DNA from: Rhizobium nepotum 39/7 | GTDB taxonomy: Bacteria; Pseudomonadota; Alphaproteobacteria; Rhizobiales; Rhizobiaceae | Assembly (NCBI RefSeq): GCF_000949865.1 | Contig: NZ_JWJH01000019.1 | Span: 62,001 to 126,000 of the forward strand | DNA length: 64,000 bases | Reading direction: 5' to 3' | Shown: positions 1 through 10,045 of the stretch, one piece after another | Layout of the letters: each line of letters opens with the position of its first letter | Numbering within the stretch: position 1 is the first letter of the stretch | The notes under the pieces: model-generated | Databases searched by the model: none | Seen by the model: the letters and a program-made list of their open reading frames with translations, nothing else | Told to the model about the DNA's origin: nothing | Made by a program: the position numbers and the translations under genes

Positions 1-99
1 CGCGGCAGCGGGATGAGGGGGCAAGCTCTCAGTTTACCCTCTGACCTCGCCCCCTCATCCGACCCTTCGGGCCACCTTCTCCCCGGCGGGGAGAAGAAA
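1..99. repeat. RIME-like intergenic mosaic repeat, cut by window edge
   Basis: This GC-rich palindromic stretch is repeated, nearly unchanged, at 58638-58759. Shared blocks include a GGGATGAGGGGGCAA core, CCGACCCTTCGGGCCACC, and a self-complementary CTTCTCCCCGGCGGGGAGAAG end. The layout matches the mosaic intergenic elements described in Rhizobiaceae. The left part lies outside the window. Confidence 0.7.
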
Positions 100-154
100 C
101 GAGCCGCGATGCCGAGGCTTCCTGCAAAGACCCACAAAAATACGAGACCGAACA

Positions 155-1666
155 ATGTCACAGCAATTCGACTGGAACGCCGCTTCAACGCTCGCCCAAA
201 GCTTCGTCTCGCAATGGGCGGGCAATGAGCCGGGCGGGGCGGTTATCGGTTTCGATCTCAGCGGCATCCGGTTTGCCCATGCGGGCGGCGTTGAAAGTCT
301 TTCGACCTTTGCGCCGTTTACGCCGAAAAGCGTGGTGCGTTATGCCTCCGTCACCAAACATGCCTTTTGCGCCATGGTGCTTGCCCATTCCGATCTGATC
401 GGGCTTGACGATCCGCTTGGCAAGCATTTGGCCGAGCTGCAATCGCCCCTGCGCGACGTCACGGTCGGGCAGGCGTTGGATATGAGCGGCGGCCTTCCGG
501 ACACCCGCGAATGCCTCTCCTTACTTGGCCTTTCCGTTTACACCGAAACGAAGGTCGGTCCGCTTCTCGACTATCTGTCGCGGCTGACCCGGCTGAACTT
601 TCCGGCGGGCAGCGAGGTTTCCTATTCGAATACCGGCTATCGTCTGGTGGAGGCGGCGCTGGAGCGCCACGGCTTCCGTTTCGACGATTTCGTGCAGGGG
701 AAAATTGCCGGTCCGTTCGGCGTTTTCCTGAAGGCGCCGGATGTCTGGAACGATCCGGTCGATGGATTGGTGCCCGGCTACTGGAAGGCGGAAAGCAACT
801 GGCAGCTTTCGGCGGCGGGCCTCCATATTTCCGCTTCGGGCAGTCTTGCCGGCAGTGCCGAAGCGCTTACCCGCTGGTTGCAGGGCCTGATGCGTGGGGA
901 AGGCAACTTCGCGGGCGTTCTGGGCGGAATTTCCGCCGAGCGCACCCTGGCGGATGGCCGGATGAGCGAATATGGCCTTGGCCTGCGCTGGTCGCACCTT
1001 GGCGACAGGCGTTTCGTCGGCCACGGCGGCTCACATCCGGGATACAAGACGTACTTCCTGCTCGATCCCGAAAACGGCACGGGTTTCGTCGTGGTGTCGA
1101 ACCGCGAGGATACCAACGGCTTCAAGATCGCGCTGGAAAGCATGGCCGCCCTGACCCGTCTGCCTTTGCCCAAACCCGCCGCCAGCCTGCCGGAAGGTCT
1201 CTATGTCACCGAAAGCGGACCGTGGTGGCTGGAGATCAAGGGCAGCACATCCACCTTCATCGATGGCGACGACACGCTTTATGAAGATGCCGACGGCTGG
1301 GTGTCATCACGCTCCGCGTCTTCGCCAATGCGTCTCAGGCTCGAAGGCGATGCGATTGTCGGCGAGGCAGGCCACGCCGCCCGCCGGTTCCTGCCGGTTG
1401 GGGAGCATGTCGTGCCGGACCAGCTTTCCGGGTCGTGGCGCTCGGATGAGGGGGCGGAATTTACGATTTCCGGTTCGTCGCTGACGATGGGCATCGGCCC
1501 CACGCGCCGCTCCATGCCGCTGACGGCGCTTGGCAATGGCCGTTTCCTGTTCACGCTCTCGGATGGGCCGTGGACAAAACGCATCTGCCTCAATCAATTG
1601 AGCGACAGCCGGATAGAGCTTGTGGCGAGCCGGGCGCGGATGATCGAATATTCCAGAAGCCGTTAA
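155..1666 (+). CDS. D-aminopeptidase, beta-lactamase-like serine hydrolase (S12)
   Basis: 503-residue serine hydrolase of the penicillin-binding/beta-lactamase fold. It carries SVTK (nucleophile Ser65, Lys68), the YSN triad at about 157-159 and a later GHGGSHPG segment in the HxG position. The C-terminal third lies beyond the catalytic domain and resembles the extra beta-barrel domains of Ochrobactrum D-aminopeptidase, whose length (about 520 residues) also fits. Such enzymes release N-terminal D-residues from peptides. No signal peptide is visible, so it is probably cytoplasmic. The neighbouring D-amino acid aminotransferase and DmpA-type aminopeptidase support a D-amino-acid role. A beta-lactamase-like esterase is the alternative. 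Confidence 0.8.
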   Translation: MSQQFDWNAASTLAQSFVSQWAGNEPGGAVIGFDLSGIRFAHAGGVESLSTFAPFTPKSVVRYASVTKHAFCAMVLAHSDLIGLDDPLGKHLAELQSPLRDVTVGQALDMSGGLPDTRECLSLLGLSVYTETKVGPLLDYLSRLTRLNFPAGSEVSYSNTGYRLVEAALERHGFRFDDFVQGKIAGPFGVFLKAPDVWNDPVDGLVPGYWKAESNWQLSAAGLHISASGSLAGSAEALTRWLQGLMRGEGNFAGVLGGISAERTLADGRMSEYGLGLRWSHLGDRRFVGHGGSHPGYKTYFLLDPENGTGFVVVSNREDTNGFKIALESMAALTRLPLPKPAASLPEGLYVTESGPWWLEIKGSTSTFIDGDDTLYEDADGWVSSRSASSPMRLRLEGDAIVGEAGHAARRFLPVGEHVVPDQLSGSWRSDEGAEFTISGSSLTMGIGPTRRSMPLTALGNGRFLFTLSDGPWTKRICLNQLSDSRIELVASRARMIEYSRSR

Positions 1667-1755
1667 GAGGGTTTCAATCAGCTCCTATTGCTCCTAATAA
1701 AGGCCCATGTTCCAGCTGAAGGCCGGTTCAATATCTTTGTGGGGAGAGCAGGCCC

Positions 1756-2652
1756 TTGGAAGTCAAATGGCTCGAGGATTTTCTGGCGCTGGCCGGAACG
1801 CTCAATTTCTCGAAGGCGGCGGAAGAGCGGCACGTCACGCAATCCGCCTTCAGCCGAAGGATCAAGCAGCTGGAGGCCTGGGTGGGCGCCACGCTGGTTG
1901 ACCGCGCTTCCTATCCTTCCCGGCTGACTGAGGCGGGCGTCAAGTTCGTTCCGGTGGCGCAGGAAACGCTGAAACAGCTTTACCATGCCCGGCGCACATT
2001 GTTGCAGGAAGACGGCGCGGATGCGAAAACGGTGCGGTTGACTGCGTTGCACACGCTGTCCTTCACCTTCTTTCCGGACTGGCTGAAACGGGTAAACGAG
2101 ACGGCGGGGCCGCTGTTTTCCGTGTTGCGGCCCGATTCCGGCAGCATGGAGGAAAACCTCAATTCGCTGGTGGACGGGCAGAGCGATTTCCTTCTGACCT
2201 ATGCCCACCCCGAAGTGCCGATGCTGCTCGATGCGCAGACTTTCGAGTTCCGCGTGCTCGGCGCGGAAAACATCATCCCCGTCTCGGCACCCGCTGAGAA
2301 TGGCGCACCTTTGCACAGCCTGACGGAAAACGCGAAAAAGCCCTTCGCCTGTCTGGATTACGAAAAATCCTCGTTCTTCGGGCCGTTGCTGCGCGATCTC
2401 CTGAGCGCGCGCCTGCCGAAATTCGAGCGGGTGCATGAAGGCAGCATGTCGGTGGGGCTGAAAGCCATGGCAATGGCGGGCTGGGGTGTCGCCTGGGTGC
2501 CGGAAAGCCTGATGCGGCACGAGCTGGATAGCGGCGCTTTGGTGCGCGCCGCCGATCACAGTTTCGATATTGCCGTCGATATCCGGCTTTATCGTTCGAA
2601 GGAGAACCGCCGTCCCGTTGTCGAGCGCATATGGGCGGTTCTCGAAGATTGA
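1756..2652 (+). CDS. LysR-family transcriptional regulator
   Basis: 298 residues with an N-terminal winged helix-turn-helix (LNFSKAAEERHVTQSAFSRR at about residues 14-33) followed by a LysR substrate-binding domain. The start is a TTG placed a few bases after a GGGGAGAG ribosome-binding sequence; the residue run from it matches the usual LysR N-terminus. It ends 7 bp from the convergent D-amino acid aminotransferase gene and follows the D-aminopeptidase gene, so it may control this D-amino-acid module. That target is inferred from position only. Confidence 0.85.
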   Translation: MEVKWLEDFLALAGTLNFSKAAEERHVTQSAFSRRIKQLEAWVGATLVDRASYPSRLTEAGVKFVPVAQETLKQLYHARRTLLQEDGADAKTVRLTALHTLSFTFFPDWLKRVNETAGPLFSVLRPDSGSMEENLNSLVDGQSDFLLTYAHPEVPMLLDAQTFEFRVLGAENIIPVSAPAENGAPLHSLTENAKKPFACLDYEKSSFFGPLLRDLLSARLPKFERVHEGSMSVGLKAMAMAGWGVAWVPESLMRHELDSGALVRAADHSFDIAVDIRLYRSKENRRPVVERIWAVLED

Positions 2653-2659
2653 AGCAGGC

Positions 2660-3526
2660 TTAGATCGCCGTGCGGTGGGCGTTTTCGAGATAAAGCGCAC
2701 GCAGGCGGCTTACCATCGGGCCGGGCTTGCCATTGCCCACCGGCTTGCCGTCGATCTTCGTGACGGAAACCACGAAGTTGGAGGCGCTGGTCAGGCAGGC
2801 CTCATCGGCATTCAGCGCCTCTTCCAGCGTGAAAGGCCGTTCTTCCAGCGTGAAACCGGCTTCCTTGGCCAGTTGCAGGGCGGCGAGGCGGGTGCAACCG
2901 GGCAGGGTCTTGTTGCTGTTGCCGCGGGTGATGATCTTCCTGTCGCCGGTGATGATATAGGCGGTGGAGGACGCGCCTTCGGTGACGAAACCATCCTCGA
3001 TCATCCACGCCTCGTCGCAGCCTTCGGCCTTGGCGATGCGTTTTGCCATCACTTGTGGCAGGAGACAGACGGTCTTGATGTCGCGGCGCGCCCAACGCTG
3101 GTCGGGAACGGATTTCACGGCCACGCCAACCTCCTCGACAGGGGTGCCGATCAGCTTCTTGGCCTGGGTGAACATCACCAGCGTCGGCTTCAAATCGGCG
3201 GAGAACAGGAAGTTGCGGTCTTCCGCGCCACGCGTCAGCTGCAGGTAGATCATGCCTTCGACGAGGTTGTTGTCAGCGATCAGGCGGCGTTCGGCCTCGA
3301 CGATTTCCTTCGTCGTGACCGGCAGCGGCACGTCGATTTCGCGGGCGCTGCGTTCCAGCCGCGCCATGTGCAGGTCGCTGTCGATCAGCTTGCCTTCCAG
3401 AACGGAGGTGACTTCATAAATGCCGTCGCCGAACAGGAAGCCGCGGTCGAAGATGGAAAGGCGGGCTTCCGCCTCGGGCAGGAATTCGCCGTTGAGATAA
3501 ACGATGCGACCGGGTTGGCTAGTCAT
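2660..3526 (-). CDS. dat: D-amino acid aminotransferase (fold-type IV PLP enzyme)
   Basis: 288 residues, the usual length for D-alanine transaminase (EC 2.6.1.21), which swaps amino groups between D-amino acids and 2-oxo acids. Family marks are the N-terminal FDRGFLFGDGIYEV segment, the PLP-binding Lys151 in RRDIKT, and Glu183 in VTEGASST. It lies 19 bp downstream of the DmpA-type aminopeptidase gene on the same strand and is likely co-transcribed, so D-residues freed by the peptidases could be deaminated here. A branched-chain aminotransferase-like paralogue is less likely from the motifs. Confidence 0.88.
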   Translation of the reverse strand: MTSQPGRIVYLNGEFLPEAEARLSIFDRGFLFGDGIYEVTSVLEGKLIDSDLHMARLERSAREIDVPLPVTTKEIVEAERRLIADNNLVEGMIYLQLTRGAEDRNFLFSADLKPTLVMFTQAKKLIGTPVEEVGVAVKSVPDQRWARRDIKTVCLLPQVMAKRIAKAEGCDEAWMIEDGFVTEGASSTAYIITGDRKIITRGNSNKTLPGCTRLAALQLAKEAGFTLEERPFTLEEALNADEACLTSASNFVVSVTKIDGKPVGNGKPGPMVSRLRALYLENAHRTAI

Positions 3527-3545
3527 GAAAACTCCGTCTGGAAAG

Positions 3546-4616
3546 TCAGGCTGAAAGAAGGGTTTTAATTGTGTCGATGGAAATGGCCTCGATCATGGAG
3601 ACCTTGGCGGCTGTGGCATTGAAGCCGGTTGTCGTCGTTGCCGCGCAGAGCGAATTGAGGATCGCCTCTTCGGTCGCCTCTATCGCGGCCTCGAACAGCG
3701 GCGAAATCGCATCGTTGGAGAGGTCGGGAAAATCGGTCACGGCCTTGCGGCGCGTGGGTGTTTTGCGAAGCCGTTCATTGGTCGAAAATGCCAACGCATA
3801 ATCGCCGGAACCATTGCTGAGTGCCGCACCGGTGCGTGAGAGGCCACCGAAGCTTCTGGCCGCCAGACGTTTCAGATTGCGCGACGACAGCGGCGCGTCG
3901 GTCGCGAGGATGATGACGATCGAGCCGTCCTTATCCTTGTGCTCCGGGTTTACATAAGGCTTGCCGCAGACGAGGAGGTGGCCGCCGTAATTGGACTGCA
4001 CCAGAACGCCAAGCGTATAGGTTTCTCCGGCAATTGGGACGACGCGCGATGCGGTTCCGATGCCGCCCTTCATGCCGAAGGCCACGGTGCCGGTTCCGGC
4101 ACCAACGCCACCCTCGGCCACCGGGCCTGTGGTTGCGTTTTTCAGCGCGGCGGAGATTTCATCGACAGTGGGGCGCCCGGCGCGGATATCATTGAGGCGG
4201 GAATCGTTGGTTTCTCCGACGACCGCGTTGATGGAGGTGACTTTTTCATTGCCCGACTGCGACAGCGTATGGCGGTTGATCGCCTCGATTGCCCTGCCGG
4301 TCGCGAGCGTATTGGTGAGGATAACAGGTGTTTCGAGTTCGCCCAGTTCTTCGATCTGGGTTGAGCCGGCAAATTTACCGAAGCCGTTATAAACCGCAAA
4401 CCCCGCAGGCACCTTGTCCTGAAAGATATTGCCGCCATGCGGGAGGATCGCCGTCGCGCCGGTGCGGATCGTATCGCCTTCAATCACCGTGAAGTGGCCG
4501 ACGCGCACGCCTTCGACATCGGTAATGGCGTTGAGCGGGCCGGTCTCGAAATGGCCGGGGGGCAAGCCGATATCGCGCAGTCGCGGGCGGGTTGTCTCAT
4601 GCATCGGGTCGGTCAC
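3546..4616 (-). CDS. DmpA/P1-family self-processing aminopeptidase
   Basis: 356 residues of the P1 (DmpA) N-terminal-nucleophile family, which cuts itself into alpha and beta subunits and removes N-terminal L-, D- or beta-residues from small peptides. The likely autocleavage site is Gly231-Ser232 in KDGSIVIILATDAP, Ser232 being the new nucleophile. The glycine-rich GGVGAGTGT and GMKGGIGT segments (about 169-188) and the N-terminal ITDVEGVRVGH segment are family hallmarks. It heads a two-gene unit with the D-amino acid aminotransferase. Substrate choice (L, D or beta) cannot be told from sequence. Confidence 0.87.
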   Translation of the reverse strand: MTDPMHETTRPRLRDIGLPPGHFETGPLNAITDVEGVRVGHFTVIEGDTIRTGATAILPHGGNIFQDKVPAGFAVYNGFGKFAGSTQIEELGELETPVILTNTLATGRAIEAINRHTLSQSGNEKVTSINAVVGETNDSRLNDIRAGRPTVDEISAALKNATTGPVAEGGVGAGTGTVAFGMKGGIGTASRVVPIAGETYTLGVLVQSNYGGHLLVCGKPYVNPEHKDKDGSIVIILATDAPLSSRNLKRLAARSFGGLSRTGAALSNGSGDYALAFSTNERLRKTPTRRKAVTDFPDLSNDAISPLFEAAIEATEEAILNSLCAATTTTGFNATAAKVSMIEAISIDTIKTLLSA

Positions 4617-4748
4617 TTTTGCGGAATTCGGGCTGATATCAGGGGCGAGCGCGGCTTGCGAAAAGCTTTGCCTATCCGAACGTTAGCCTAGTTCGCCGCG
4701 AAACGGCATCGCAAAAATGGAATAGTTTTATGCGGACAATGTATGTGC

Positions 4749-5711
4749 TCAGGAGGCGCGAAGCGCCGGTCTGTCCCGGTCTTCCAGCCATTGCCGCATG
4801 GCCTCTTCGGCCTCGCTTCTCAAAGGCGCGCCGATGCGGCCGCCGAAGACGGTGCATTTGAGTGCAGCAGCAACCGAGGAGAGCCGGATGGCCGCGCGAC
4901 TTTCCATGCCTTCGGCGATCGCAAGCGCGAAGGTGCCGTGGAAGATATCGCCCGCCGCCAGCGTATCCACCGCCTCGACCTGCATTGTTTCCTGAAAATG
5001 GACAGTCGGGTCGCCCGCCTCCGTCCAGTAGCAACCCGCCGGTCCGGCGGTGACGGCGATGAAGGTCTGCGGATAGCGGGCATGCAGCACCGGCAGCATG
5101 TCCTTTACCGTCTCAAGTCCCGTTAGCCGGGCGGCGGCCGGTTCGGAAAAGACGATGTGAGTTGCGGCGGGCGCGAGCTTTTCAAGGGTTTCGACGGGCG
5201 CAACGTCTCCATCGAGAATAGCTGGTTTGCCAAGTGAGCGAGCCACATCAAGAACATCGAGCGCCAGTTCCGGCCAGCGCACATCCACCAGAACGACGTC
5301 GAAAGGGGCAAGGTCGGCTGGCGTGCAGGAGCGCTTCTTCTCATGCAGCCTGTGATCATAGAAAGGTATGATCAGCCGTTCGCCGCGATCATCGATAATG
5401 ATCGTGGACAGTGCGGAGCGCGCGCCGGGGGCTACCATCATGCCGGCAACGTCGATGCCGCTTTCGGCGAGATCGCGCAGGATACGGGTGCCGGTCTCGT
5501 CGTCGCCCACCGCACCCCAAAGGCTGGCGCGGCCACCCATGCGATGCACCGCATAGGCTGCGCTGGACGCCATGCCTTCGGCGATCTGCAACATCTCGTA
5601 AGGCAGGACCTTGCCTTCGCCCTTTGGCATTTCATGCACACGAAACAGGGTGTCGAGCACAGCCGCGCCCACGCACAGCACGTGCTTGCGGCTCTCGCAT
5701 TCGCTATCCAT
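4749..5711 (-). CDS. PfkB-family carbohydrate kinase
   Basis: 320-residue ribokinase-like sugar kinase. The C-terminal PfkB signature DTLAAGDIFHGTFA holds the catalytic Asp of the GAGD-type anion hole (here AAGD), and the N-terminal half carries the usual sugar-binding GAAVLDTLF and GGRASLWGAVGDD segments. The ATG at 5711 has an AGAAGG ribosome-binding site; a GTG three codons upstream is possible but sits too close to it. It is the last gene of the sugar ABC operon, 39 bp after the ATPase, so it probably phosphorylates the imported compound or a breakdown product. The substrate is unknown. Confidence 0.85.
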   Translation of the reverse strand: MDSECESRKHVLCVGAAVLDTLFRVHEMPKGEGKVLPYEMLQIAEGMASSAAYAVHRMGGRASLWGAVGDDETGTRILRDLAESGIDVAGMMVAPGARSALSTIIIDDRGERLIIPFYDHRLHEKKRSCTPADLAPFDVVLVDVRWPELALDVLDVARSLGKPAILDGDVAPVETLEKLAPAATHIVFSEPAAARLTGLETVKDMLPVLHARYPQTFIAVTAGPAGCYWTEAGDPTVHFQETMQVEAVDTLAAGDIFHGTFALAIAEGMESRAAIRLSSVAAALKCTVFGGRIGAPLRSEAEEAMRQWLEDRDRPALRAS

Positions 5712-5750
5712 GTCCGTCACCCTTCTTCATGCTCTTACTGGAAATGCATC

Positions 5751-6809
<1,059 letters not shown>

Positions 6810-6838
6810 GTTTTTGGTTCCCGTTATAATTTGAGAGA

Positions 6839-7675
6839 TCAGCCGCCCTTGACGGCGCCAGCGGTCAGGCCCGCCACGATCTGTTTCTGTGCGAACATGG
6901 TGAGCAGCAGCACCGGCAGCGTCACGATCAGCGCGGCTGCGGCAAGCGGTCCCCAGCTGACCTGTTCGAAGGAGAGCATGTTGTAGACCGCAACCGGCAG
7001 GGTGCGCGTTTCACGGCTGGCCAGCACGATGCCGAACACGAAGTTGTTCCACGAGAAGATCACCGCCAGAATGAAGGAGACGACGATGCCGGGCTTGGCA
7101 ATCGGCAGCGCCACCAGCCGGAACACCTGCCAGGAGGATGCGCCATCGATGCTTGCTGCCTCTTCCAGCTCCTTCGGCGTGGTCTCGAAATAACCAATCA
7201 TGATCCAGACCACGATCGGAACCGTCACCACCAGATGGATGATGATCTGCGGCCAGAGCGTGCCGAGCAGGTTCAGCCATTGGAACAGCAGGAACAGCGG
7301 GATGAGGAAGGAGAGGCCGGGTGTCATGCGGGCGATCATGATGACGACTGCCGACTTTTCCGCCTTCAGCCGGGCGATGCCGTAACCGGCGGGCACGCCG
7401 ATCACCAGCGCCAGAATGGTGGCCGCGCCGGTGACGAGCACCGAATTCCAGAAATAGAGGAAGAAATTGTTTTCCTCGAACACCTTCACATAATTCGACC
7501 AGGCGAAACGTTCGGGGATGAGGATCGGCGGATAGGCGCCGTTGTCGATTTCGTATTTCAGCGACAGCGAAATCATCCAGATGAAGAACAGGATAACAGG
7601 CGAAATCATCACCAGAGCCACGAAGAACAGGCCGATGCGGTCGAGGTTTTTACGTTTGAGCAATTGGCGAGCCAT
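6839..7675 (-). CDS. Sugar ABC transporter permease (MalG type)
   Basis: 278-residue inner-membrane permease with six hydrophobic segments and the cytoplasmic EAA loop EEAASIDGASSWQVFRLVALP that docks with the ATPase. The start is the ATG at 7675, whose A is the last base of the preceding gene's TGA (TGATG junction), which implies coupled translation; a longer in-frame start at 7699 would overlap the upstream gene more. It pairs with the MalF-type permease just upstream. Confidence 0.92.
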   Translation of the reverse strand: MARQLLKRKNLDRIGLFFVALVMISPVILFFIWMISLSLKYEIDNGAYPPILIPERFAWSNYVKVFEENNFFLYFWNSVLVTGAATILALVIGVPAGYGIARLKAEKSAVVIMIARMTPGLSFLIPLFLLFQWLNLLGTLWPQIIIHLVVTVPIVVWIMIGYFETTPKELEEAASIDGASSWQVFRLVALPIAKPGIVVSFILAVIFSWNNFVFGIVLASRETRTLPVAVYNMLSFEQVSWGPLAAAALIVTLPVLLLTMFAQKQIVAGLTAGAVKGG

Positions 7676-8613
7676 CAGCGATCCTCCATCTCGTTCCACT
7701 GCGCGCGCTGGCGCACCATCAAAAGCACAAAGGACAGCGCCACGATGATGATGAAGAAGACGACGGCCATGGCTGAGCCGTAACCGATGTCGTAATAGGA
7801 AAACGCCGTATTGTAGAGGTAGATGTTGATCGTTTCCGAGGCCGTGCCGGGTCCGCCTTGAGTCATCGCATAGATGATGTCGAAGCTTTTGACGGCATCG
7901 ATGGAGCGGATGATGACGGCGATCATCAGGAACGGCGCGATCATCGGCATGGTGAGGTAACGAAACTTCTGCCAGGCGTTGGCGCCGTCGATTTCGGCGC
8001 TCTCATAAGGTTCGCGGGGTACTGCGGCGAGACCGCCGAGCACGATCAGCATGACGAGCGGCGTCCATTGCCAGGTCTCCACCAGCACCAGCGAGGGAAT
8101 GACGGTGGACTGGTTGTAGATCCATTCCAGCGGGCCGATGCCGATCAAGGACAGGAGATAGTTCAGGACGCCGAGCTGCGGATGGAACATCATGGTCCAG
8201 ACGAGGGCGATGGCGACCGGGGTCGCCATCATCGGCATCACGAAGACGCCGCGCAAAAAGCCACGCAGCGGAAACTGCGCATCGAAAACCAGCGCCGCCA
8301 ATGTTCCGAGGAACAGCGGGGCGACGACCGACAGCACGGTATAGATCAGCGTGTGCCAGAGCGACTCCCAGAACCTCATGTCGCTTGCGAGCCTTATATA
8401 GTTATCGAAACCGATAAAGCTCTGCTCCTGTCCGAGCGTCCAGCGATGCACGCTCATCCACAGGGTGAATACCCATGGAAAAACGATAACCGCCGAAATG
8501 ACGACAAGTGCCGGGATGACGAAGGGCCAGTAGTTGGGAGCAAGCCTTGCCGGCCTGCTCCCTTCTCTACGACTGACGCCTGTTTTGGTGTTTTCGATGC
8601 TCACGGAGGCCAT
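7675..8613 (-). CDS. Sugar ABC transporter permease (MalF type)
   Basis: 312 residues, six predicted membrane segments, with the EAA loop near YESAEIDGANAWQKFRYLTMP. The first hydrophobic helix follows a basic N-terminal tail of about 28 residues. The gene starts inside the stop codon of the binding-protein gene (TAATG) and ends inside the start of the next permease, so these three genes form a tightly coupled unit. Confidence 0.92.
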   Translation of the reverse strand: MASVSIENTKTGVSRREGSRPARLAPNYWPFVIPALVVISAVIVFPWVFTLWMSVHRWTLGQEQSFIGFDNYIRLASDMRFWESLWHTLIYTVLSVVAPLFLGTLAALVFDAQFPLRGFLRGVFVMPMMATPVAIALVWTMMFHPQLGVLNYLLSLIGIGPLEWIYNQSTVIPSLVLVETWQWTPLVMLIVLGGLAAVPREPYESAEIDGANAWQKFRYLTMPMIAPFLMIAVIIRSIDAVKSFDIIYAMTQGGPGTASETINIYLYNTAFSYYDIGYGSAMAVVFFIIIVALSFVLLMVRQRAQWNEMEDR

Positions 8614-9944
8614 TATCCCTCGCTACGCGCCAGAACGGGTGCGAACTGTTCCGTCGCCTTTTTAAGTTCCGCCGCCGGGTCCGCCCCGCCGATCATGTTG
8701 GTGAGGCCGACGCCGTAGATGTCGCGGAATTCCGTGACCGGGATGATGACGGGGAGGGCAAGCTGCGAGACCTTGCCCGAACCGACAACAGCATCCAGCC
8801 ATGCGGCCGGCATCTTCACGCCTTCACGCACCTTCTGGTCTTCGAGGATGGACTGGCGGAACGGAACGCCTGCACCCGCCTGCAAGAGGCGCGCGCCCAT
8901 GTCGTGCGAGATCGCCCATTGGCAGAAGAGGTAGGCTGCTTCCTTCTTGCTGCTGGCTTCGACGACGCCAAGACCATCGCCGAAGGTGCCTGCGGCCTGT
9001 GCTGCCGGACCCTTTGGCATGACGCCGTAACCGACCTTGCCGACCACGCGGGATTTTTCCGGGTTCTCGATCGGCGGAGCGAAACCGACGCCATCGAACC
9101 ACATGCCGATCTTGCCCTGCAGGAAGGCAGACTGTGCTTCCGCCCAGTTGAAGCCGGAGACGCCGGGAGGCGCGGCTTTGGTCATCAGGCGCTGATAGAG
9201 TTTCGCGGCCTCGACCGCTTCCTTGGACTCGCTGTCGATCTTTCCGTCCGGGCCGATCGGCTTTGCGCCGTAACCCAGCATCAGCGATGTCCAGACCGGA
9301 GTATTGGCGTTTTTCAGGCCGCGTGCGACGAAACCGTAGGTGTTGGTGGAGGGGTCGGTGATCTTCTCCGCCGCCGTCGCCAGTTCCTCGAAGGTCTCAG
9401 GGTATTTCAGGCCTTTCGCCTCGAAGAGTTCCTTGTTCCAGTAGACGATCCAGTAATCCACCGAGAAGGGCAGCGAGCGCAGCACGCCGTCGCTATCCTT
9501 GGCAAACAGCATGCCGGCCTCGGCAAAGTCCTTCTCGATGAGGGACGGATCGGTCAGCGACGGATCCTTCAGGAAGCCGCTGATATCGGCCAGCCACTTG
9601 CCCTTTTCGAACTGGCGTTTCTGAACATGGTAGCTCAGATGCACCACATCGAAGCTCGGCTTGCCGGAGGACAGCTCGATCACCACCTTCTGGCGCTGCT
9701 GCTGCTCAGGCGTTGCTTCGGCATTGACCTTGATGCCGGTCAGTTCTTCGAATTCGCTGAGATATTTGATCAGCGTTTCGCTGCGCGGGCTTTTGACCAG
9801 ATTGACTTCAAGCGTGGTGCCGGCGTGTTTCTTCCAGTTCACCGCCGCCGCTGCCGGGCGAATGCCGAGCGCCGCGCTGCCACCGATCGCTGCCGTGCCT
9901 GCCAGAAAGGCGCGACGTGTGGGGTTGAGCAATGAATGCTTCAT
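8613..9944 (-). CDS. Sugar ABC transporter substrate-binding protein, Tat-type signal
   Basis: 443-residue periplasmic binding protein of the family-1 carbohydrate group. The N-terminus has a twin-arginine-like signal (PTRRAFLAGTAAIGG, ending near an AAAA cleavage site at about residue 33). The ATG at 9944 follows a strong GGAGGAG ribosome-binding site. Ligand-binding repeats and the SFDVVHLSYH segment fit extracellular solute-binding family 1. It is the first transporter gene; export through Tat would mean it folds, perhaps with its ligand site preformed, before leaving the cytoplasm. The ligand is not known. Confidence 0.9.
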   Translation of the reverse strand: MKHSLLNPTRRAFLAGTAAIGGSAALGIRPAAAAVNWKKHAGTTLEVNLVKSPRSETLIKYLSEFEELTGIKVNAEATPEQQQRQKVVIELSSGKPSFDVVHLSYHVQKRQFEKGKWLADISGFLKDPSLTDPSLIEKDFAEAGMLFAKDSDGVLRSLPFSVDYWIVYWNKELFEAKGLKYPETFEELATAAEKITDPSTNTYGFVARGLKNANTPVWTSLMLGYGAKPIGPDGKIDSESKEAVEAAKLYQRLMTKAAPPGVSGFNWAEAQSAFLQGKIGMWFDGVGFAPPIENPEKSRVVGKVGYGVMPKGPAAQAAGTFGDGLGVVEASSKKEAAYLFCQWAISHDMGARLLQAGAGVPFRQSILEDQKVREGVKMPAAWLDAVVGSGKVSQLALPVIIPVTEFRDIYGVGLTNMIGGADPAAELKKATEQFAPVLARSEG

Positions 9945-10045
9945 GTCAGTTCTCCTCCAGTTAGCCGGAAATCTCCTCACCCCGGCTTGTTGCTTATTTT
10001 CACGCAATTCCGACGCAGGACCCTCTGCGTCCTGCCGGAATTGCC

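Noticed and set aside
2570..3568. 332-residue frame antisense to the D-amino acid aminotransferase
   Set aside because: Mirror of a clear gene; no family features and no ribosome-binding support.
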